Shown one piece after another: positions 57,353 to 64,000 of a stretch of 64,000 nt of DNA. Below the pieces are notes generated by a model, which was given only the letters and a program-made list of their open reading frames with translations, did no database searches and was not told where the DNA came from. Origin of the DNA: Notospermus geniculatus (lineage: Eukaryota > Nemertea > Pilidiophora > Heteronemertea > Lineidae); assembly GCA_002633025.1 (NCBI GenBank), contig NMRB01000020.1, positions 375,519 to 439,518 of the forward strand, written 5' to 3'. Position 1 is the stretch's first letter; each line of letters opens with the position of its first letter. The position numbers and the translations under genes were made by a program.

Positions 57353-59718
57353 GAACATGCATGTCCTCAAAGACAGTCAAGCAAATCCATTTGCTGGCAG
57401 AACTCGGCAGAACTCAAACCAACTGCTTCATCCCTGCGCGAGGTCCATGATATCACTCACAGATAAGACTGACACTCTCCAAACAAGACAAGTGGGCTGT
57501 GGAGGCAGGTAGCCCATATAGGCAAACAAAAGGACAGTAAAATTATAAAACAATGGCAATTTAATCTGTCAAACTATTAGTGACGACCACGGCCACAAAT
57601 CAACAGCCTCCGGCCGAGTGTTTACCGAGGCAATTGGCAGACATTTAGTAAGGTTTCTATGATCTGAGATAACCACGTTTTAGGGGTAATATTACGAATT
57701 CTGAAGTAGTAACACGTTTTGACTTCGTTGCGGCAAACCCCATGCTTCCGGCCGTGCAGGAAAATTAATAGCATGCCAGGAACAGATTAATTTCTGTCAT
57801 ATGATTTGTTTGTGTCTGTGTGACGACTGGCCAGCAGCCTTTTATTCGTTTGTCATTTTCATTTCATTATTTGCTCTCTCTTTCTCCACCCTATCATATT
57901 TCATTTTCCAAGTACTGTTAATATACTGGTATCACGAGAACTTCTTTCAATTTGGAAAACGATTTTCAAACAACGATCGTGTGTTTCCTAATAAAGACCA
58001 AATAACACGTCATTGTCAAAATCTGCGACTGGCTCTGGCAGTAAAATTTCTCACCAGCCAAAAAAAATAGAATTTCAATCGAATGGAGCATGAGTCATTG
58101 CTTGGAGTAGGCAACGAGACGTGCGACGACCGTCCATTTCACTCCTGGTACCATGGCCTTCTCCACACCACAGATGATCCACACGAATGTTACCACAGAT
58201 GATCCACACGAATGTACTTTTCTTCAAAACAGATGGCCATCATTTCGAGCAGCCATCACAAAACTCACAATTACCACAAGAAACAAAGAGGTTCTCTTCA
58301 GATGTAAATTACACAAACTCGCCGACATTTGATTGCCAAGGTTGTCCACAGTTTTACATCGTGACTTTTTAACCTGTGCTGGCGAGCTGATGAATCAGTT
58401 GCGGCCATCCTCGCGGCTGTCGGTTTCAGTCGGGCTATCCAAGGATCTTTTAGTCACACTGTACGTCAGGTGATTCTCTTGGTAACGTGGGGTGGAAGGG
58501 TCGTAGAAATGAAACACCGCGACCCGCTTTATTTGATATTCATTCGTGCAAATTATTCATTACGAGAACATTAAATTACCATCCGATGATTAGCCTGTGT
58601 ATATACAGCGTCTCCTATCGGAAGCTTCCCCTTAATCGAATCGGATCTCAGGAAATGGAATACAGAAAACTGGGTAATTAGAGGCAAATAAGATAATTAG
58701 TTGGCTGACCGGTGTATTATGGTAGGATTAGTTTTCTTGACTGTTTGATAGCACCACAAGCAGGACAAGACAAGTGGGATTATCATCTTTCGTGAACAAT
58801 AGACATTACAGATTGTCACATTGCCGGGGTAAGGAGGGGTGATGGGACACTTTAGGCCACGTGGACCTAGAATTACCCGTAAGTGGCAATCGTGTAAACA
58901 CGAACTGATATCCGTCACTTCCCCGATCGCTGAAGTTCAACAAAAAGCACCATGTCCATTGAGTTTTACAAAGTGGGTGAATGAGCTTCTTTTTTGTACA
59001 CAGGACGTAAGCTACACTTTATTAGTAGGCCTATGGAAAAAAAGCGAACTTAACGACGTACCCTGAAGGCATTAATCGGAATGTGAATGTACATGTAGAT
59101 TAATTAATCAGCAATCATCGGTTCAAAGGGATAGTATGCCTTTCGGCAGCATCTAAAGTGACCATTCCAACCTCTGCGACATGCCCTTAAATCAAAGCAT
59201 TACAGCCGACAAAACTCTAAAAAAAGTTTTAATTAAAGGAGAAAGCGATCTGCCGGGGGGTGAATTCTTTATGGGAAACAAGGGAGACGGGAGCGCGTGC
59301 CTGAAGCGTGTGTTAGATTCCTGGCATGAATTAGCGGCCAGAAGGAAATGAGTTTTCCTTTTACTGTAGGCCATCGAGTACATAAACAATTAGGTACGAT
59401 AAACTCTCGACCGTTAAAAACATTAGAAATATCGAAGGATACTGTGTGCATGGGCCTACAGTTGTCGGATAGTCATTTGGAAAGATCCTTTATTTGCAGG
59501 ACCAAGATGAACGATTTTCGGCATCAGCCGCGTCCCCTAGCATATTGTCACGGAACTATCCTCGGGTCGGAGACCAGTCACCTCGTTCGTCTGATCCGAA
59601 ATTGTGGGATGATGCTTTTCGAGACAGTAAGAATTTTATGCAATGTCTTTTGCTTACATGTTCTCGACCTTTCGTTGACAGTCCACTAACGTATTTTTGC
59701 TGCAAACAAGTTTATTCT
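57353..59718. other. Intergenic, no recognised gene
   Basis: I see no exon with convincing borders. The only local structure is the 25-bp tandem duplication at 58168-58217. Confidence 0.4.
58168..58217. repeat. 25-bp tandem duplication
   Basis: CCACAGATGATCCACACGAA and the following bases occur twice back to back. Confidence 0.7.
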
Positions 59719-59772
59719 TGAGCACAGTAACAGTAACAGCAACAGCAACAGCAACAGCAACAGTAACAACAA
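59719..59772. repeat. (CAGTAA/CAGCAA)n microsatellite
   Basis: This is a run of CAGCAA and CAGTAA units. A similar array on the same strand occurs at 60668-60792 on the other side of the gap. Confidence 0.75.
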
Positions 59773-59951
59773 GATGACATTGTAAATGTCGTATGGTTCC
59801 CGAGGTAGGCTACTTCTTCCACACAAATGGTCCAATGATAGAGATCAAGACACATTGATAGAGTAGAGATGAGATACATCGATAGGGAACCATACGATAT
59901 GACATGATGGGACGTGACGTGGTGTGACGTCATGTGACATGACGTACATGA

Positions 59952-60596
59952 NNNNNNNNNNNNNNNNNNNNNNNNNNNNNNNNNNNNNNNNNNNNNNNNN
60001 NNNNNNNNNNNNNNNNNNNNNNNNNNNNNNNNNNNNNNNNNNNNNNNNNNNNNNNNNNNNNNNNNNNNNNNNNNNNNNNNNNNNNNNNNNNNNNNNNNNN
60101 NNNNNNNNNNNNNNNNNNNNNNNNNNNNNNNNNNNNNNNNNNNNNNNNNNNNNNNNNNNNNNNNNNNNNNNNNNNNNNNNNNNNNNNNNNNNNNNNNNNN
60201 NNNNNNNNNNNNNNNNNNNNNNNNNNNNNNNNNNNNNNNNNNNNNNNNNNNNNNNNNNNNNNNNNNNNNNNNNNNNNNNNNNNNNNNNNNNNNNNNNNNN
60301 NNNNNNNNNNNNNNNNNNNNNNNNNNNNNNNNNNNNNNNNNNNNNNNNNNNNNNNNNNNNNNNNNNNNNNNNNNNNNNNNNNNNNNNNNNNNNNNNNNNN
60401 NNNNNNNNNNNNNNNNNNNNNNNNNNNNNNNNNNNNNNNNNNNNNNNNNNNNNNNNNNNNNNNNNNNNNNNNNNNNNNNNNNNNNNNNNNNNNNNNNNNN
60501 NNNNNNNNNNNNNNNNNNNNNNNNNNNNNNNNNNNNNNNNNNNNNNNNNNNNNNNNNNNNNNNNNNNNNNNNNNNNNNNNNNNNNNNNNNNNNNNN
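59952..60596. other. Assembly gap (645 N)
   Basis: The gap is bordered by simple sequence: TGACGTG/TGACAT repeats on the left and a CACACA run on the right. It probably spans an unresolved satellite. Confidence 0.95.
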
Positions 60597-60792
60597 AACA
60601 CACACATACACACACAGACACCATGACCAAACACAATATGGTTCCCGATCTGATTGATCGGGAACCATAATAACAGTAACAAGAAAACATATATCAGCAA
60701 GTATATTAACAGCAATGGCAATAACAGTAGTAACCGCAACGACAGTAACAGTAACAGCAACAGCAACAGCAACGACAGTAACAGTACATAAC
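60597..60792. repeat. CA run and (CAGTAA/CAGCAA)n microsatellite
   Basis: CACACATACACACACAGACAC follows the gap. An imperfect CAGTAA/CAGCAA array then occupies 60668-60792. The inverted words GGTTCCCGATC and GATCGGGAACC (60640-60668) form a small hairpin between them. Confidence 0.7.
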
Positions 60793-61471
60793 AAAACATA
60801 TCAGCATTAAAAGTTTGGATTCTGATAATTTTATTGTCGATGATGGTCGGGACAAAGAGGCAAATCGATTTGATAGACGATGCCAAGCAATGTATGGTGT
60901 GCAATTTGAGCGAACCAAAGAGCATTGAATGGTATTCCAATGTTCCTGTGAAGTGTTCTTCGCAACCTGGCGTTCTCATCTGGTCTCAAGGGATCGGGCA
61001 CCTGTCATACACCAGCATGATGTAGGATTGCCCGATGCATTGGACCATGTTTGTGATTCGATGGTCATGGAGATTATTGTTGTCAATGGATTATACACGT
61101 AGGCCTAGGAACGCCTTGGTGTCGATATGATCTTGTCAATTCCGTTTATTTGTGCCACTAATTGGTGAACGAACCTGAGTTCAGGTGGGCCTAACACTCA
61201 TTCTCTACACCAACGTTGGTTTGTGTAGGAATGGACTTTCCAAGCAACTGATCCTGGCATGTCATTCAGGAGATTCTGATGATTACAACCCATCTGGCGT
61301 CCAGAGAACAAAAAAGGCATCATACAGCAACAATATTATCACCTCGTCGGCGTATAGAAGGATCCGAATGGCAAGCCATGCATTGACGGACGGCTGCGCT
61401 GTGGTGGACCATTCTCAAACATTTGACAATGAACGAGTTTGCCTGGTCCTCGCTTCCTATCAACACTGCAG

Positions 61472-62201
61472 CCATTACAATACAGACGGAAAGGCGCGAG
61501 TTTGATCTGTACAGGGATGTCGAAATGATTCACGAGGAACGACGGGCACTCATGACATTTTATCAGCAAGCTGAATATAAAAGTACGAAGGAAAAGATTT
61601 CATTTAATTTCTTCATTTGCTCTCATATTTTGCGCGTTTTGGCTGTGGATGGATCGGTCTTCTCACAACTACGGTCAATCAAAAATTGTTGCAGTTTCGC
61701 ATGCCTGGTTGACGGTACTTTTTTAGACTTCTTGATCATCTCCTGATCTTACTACATGCAGGCCCGGATCCAGAGGGGGGCACGTGCCCCATGTGCCCCC
61801 CTATTTTTTGAGGGGCAATGATTTTTTTACTATTTCTAAACCCTGGATCTGGCCCTGACATGTGGATTAAACGCTATATCGCAAGGAGAGTAGATCTGTC
61901 ACTGTCGTTAACTAACATATTTGACATTCCAGTGAAACATCCTCGTCGTCTACCAAGGATGGTGCGAGCGCTCCGGGTGAGGACCAAAGCCATCATAAGG
62001 TCGGCGGATTGTTCCCGGTTGTGCAGCCACAAGGGAGAAAGCGCCGTTGATGACGCCAGATCAGCACCGCTCAGGGGTGAATTGATCAAGCCGATGAGGG
62101 AACAGCATCCACCAAGAATGGATGTCTACGACGACGAATATTTTTACTATTACCCGCATAAGTGGGAAAAAAGGAACAAGCGTAAGTACTACCCCTGCTG
62201 A
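61472..62201 (+). CDS. Last two coding exons of an unrecognised gene
   Basis: Exon A (61472-61582) follows an ACTGCAG acceptor and encodes a charged, helix-prone segment with TERREFDLYRDVEMIHEERR, ending at A|GTACGA. Exon B (61933-62201) follows TAACTAACAT...TTCCAG, a strong branch site and acceptor. It encodes 88 residues: first basic (KHPRRLPRMVRALRVRTKA), then a region with two cysteines, then DVYDDEYFYYYPHKW and a lysine-rich end finishing YYPC before the stop. Both exons are phase 1 and join to give Met. The 350-nt intron holds a small transposon. Upstream exons were not identified, perhaps because of the gap at 59952-60596. No domain was recognised, so function and location are unknown. 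Confidence 0.45.
61759..61857. mobile_element. CAGGCCCGGATCCAG-ended short transposon
   Basis: CAGGCCCGGATCCAG and CTGGATCTGGCCCTG are near-inverted ends around 99 bp. ACATG flanks both sides, which would be a 5-bp target duplication. It lies in the intron between 61582 and 61933. Confidence 0.65.
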
Positions 62202-62253
62202 GAAAGATATCCAACATAGAGCAAAAAAAAACGACACACAAAATGATAGTACA

Positions 62254-62430
62254 CATAAAGTCGTCTCCGGCTGAATTTCGCAAATTTTCGACCCCAACCT
62301 GGGACTTCCTCAGGCACTTTCTAGTAGAGATCCCAGAACTTTCACTTCTGGGATCTCTACTAGAAAATGCCTGAGGAAGACCCCGGTTGGGGTCGAAAAT
62401 TTGCGAAATTCGGCCGGAGACGACTTTATG
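62254..62430. mobile_element. 177-bp near-perfect hairpin element
   Basis: The arms of about 80 bp begin CATAAAGTCGTCTCCGGC and pair with few mismatches around a very short loop. It lies just past the stop codon of the gene at 61472-62201, possibly in its 3' UTR. Confidence 0.75.
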
Positions 62431-63714
62431 TTTACCTGCTGAGAAAGCGTTTCTGAAGACAAAAGTCTCCGCCATCGGAGTTATCTTTGTCGTTGTTCCC
62501 CATAAGCGTTCTTAGCAATCAATATAGGGGGATACCAAAAATTAAATTTTGGGGGATACGTTACTCAGGGAAACAACTGTTCGTCTTACACCGCCATGCT
62601 ATCAATCTCTGTGTCTCGCGGTTAATGAATGTGAGAGAGCCGTAGGCCAAAGATCACATTTTAATATTACGTAATCAGTTGATACCTGTTTTCGCGCTTA
62701 TGGATGAAGATGGGACATCGTGCAAGATGCCAAGAGATGAAGGACTGTTACTTTGTTGATGAAGGTCTTGCTTACGCCTCCAAGGAGACTATTTTCACCA
62801 ATTCTCTTCAGAAACTAGAGAAGAGAACAAAATCATCATTGGGTTTTTTGAATCATCCGCTATATCTTTTGTATGATATTAAATAGCGTACACATTGATA
62901 AATCATAAATAGCAGCCGTAGGCCTGTGTGCACCATATGCCTAGGAAATCAATGAAAAACGTCATCAGGGCATGTTGTGAAGAGGCATTGACGTATAATG
63001 TATATACCAACATATTGCTTTTCATATATTGATCCAGCCTTCCTTTTCTAATTAAATGCATGCATGTGCATCCCAAGGCAGAGTGTTGTAAGCCTATGGA
63101 AGTCCAGCTCATACATGTATCTACAGAAAGAATCAAAGATTACCGGTATTTTTTACGTCGTTGTGATACAGGATAGCTGCGGAGCTTAAGGACAGAGACA
63201 CATGAATGTTGGACATACGTCATTTATTCTGGCTGGGATCGGAGTAGGGTTGCAGAGATTACTTTATAGCATTCGGCAAAATGCCTTGTTTGAATAACTG
63301 ACAATGGATCACTGTGCCAAGTGGCAGTTCCGTCACCTCTGTGTATATCAGATTATTCGTCCTCAACAGCGGAAACCAATCCCTCCTTTCCAGTTTCGAT
63401 GCTCTTAGTTTGGCAACTTGAAAGAGTGGATAGGCCTACTCTCTGTACTGCACTAAAGTGGAATGACTCAGTTCCTGGGGTATTTTCGATACCGTAATTC
63501 ATGATTTAGAAGACGAAAAGTCAGATCATTTGACTGTTCACACCCAGTTATCATAAATTGGCCTACGTCCGTCCCACGAGGACACGACCTCCTTTGCATC
63601 AACCTAAGAGATCTCATTTTTTGCATATCATCAATTTGCCGCGTAAGAAGTGCCTATTTTCTCAAGTACGGTTACTATTCATAATAAAAGGATCACTTGC
63701 AAGCGACTTTCGCC
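62431..63714. other. Intergenic, no recognised feature
   Basis: Short frames only, with no repeat arms. Confidence 0.4.
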
Positions 63715-63841
63715 ATGATGAAGCCGAAAGAGCCCGTTAGCAGTGGTGGTCACTCCGAGAAAGACAGCCAGGACGACGACATGAAACACGCCAACCCGGC
63801 ACCAGCGATGCTGAGGAAGAGATTTATGACCCCACGAAAGG
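63715..63841 (+). CDS. Possible first coding exon, unrecognised
   Basis: GCCATGATGA gives a good start context. About 42 codons follow, beginning MMKPKEPVSSGGHSEKDSQD, a charged, disordered-looking N-terminus ending near RKRFMTPRK. A possible donor G|GTAGGC lies at about 63841. Without it, the frame stops about 50 nt further on inside a repeat. The rest of any gene lies beyond the window. Confidence 0.28.
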
Positions 63842-63873
63842 GTAGGCATCGAAGGTTGAACCCTTGCTGTAAA

Positions 63874-64000
63874 GCTAGGCGCACTAGGCGCTAGGCGCAT
63901 CGAGATTTGCCGCACATGTGCGGAATCTCGATGCGGAAGGGGTGTTTTAAAAGTTGACTGACCCAAAGCTGTCGACTCGTCATTTTAACCGGGTCAGTCG
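63874..64000. mobile_element. Partial element related to 22538-22689
   Basis: It shares AGGGGTGTTTT, GACTGACCCAA and GCTGTCGACTCGTCATT with the nested element. A separate 40-bp palindrome (GCATCGAGATT...AATCTCGATGC) occupies 63897-63936. It is cut by the window end. Confidence 0.55.

Noticed and set aside
59712-60979. Long open frames on both strands across 59712-60979
   Set aside because: They run through the N gap and simple repeats. The length comes from unknown bases, not coding sequence.

Overview
The window is a gene-poor stretch of an animal nuclear genome, probably a marine invertebrate. The coding sequence is split by spliceosomal introns with GT/AG borders, one homeobox gene runs over 26 kb, and there are many short hairpin-like DNA transposons, a tRNA-derived SINE-like unit and microsatellites. 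There is no sign of bacterial or phage organisation. Recurrent TACATGTA and TAGGCCTA words suggest an ambulacrarian, cephalochordate or lophotrochozoan, but the phylum cannot be fixed from this sequence alone.

Three protein-coding loci can be supported. (1) On the minus strand at 4203-6476 lies a complete five-exon gene of unrecognised family. It encodes 403 residues, all intron phases agree and a poly(A) signal follows the stop. Its first exon and 5' flank occur a second time at 391-2172. (2) On the minus strand at 25513-51785 lies an UNCX (Unc-4 type) paired-like homeobox gene. It has three coding exons, two introns of about 12.5 kb, a homeodomain with Q50, two eh1-like motifs and a conserved C-terminal block. 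(3) On the plus strand at 61472-62201 are the last two coding exons of an unrecognised gene. Weaker single-exon candidates are near 10.3-10.6 kb (-), 15.9-16.1 kb (-) and 63.7-63.8 kb (+).

The rest is mostly non-autonomous DNA transposons: foldback or terminal-inverted-repeat (TIR) elements of about 80-670 bp in at least eight families. Many are multi-copy, several are nested, and some lie inside introns of the two minus-strand genes. One copy sits 21 nt beyond the splice donor of the UNCX homeobox exon.

The assembly is a draft. A 645-base N run lies at 59952-60596 and single N characters lie at 2173, 9157, 28557 and 40322. Three of the four single Ns lie exactly at the end of a segment that recurs a few hundred to a few thousand bases to the right. 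This suggests that contigs carrying alternative haplotypes were joined end to end. The apparent local duplications, including the second copy of the unknown gene's first exon, should be read with that in mind. No translational operon or shared pathway links the loci. Only UNCX has an inferable role, as a nuclear transcriptional repressor in developmental patterning.
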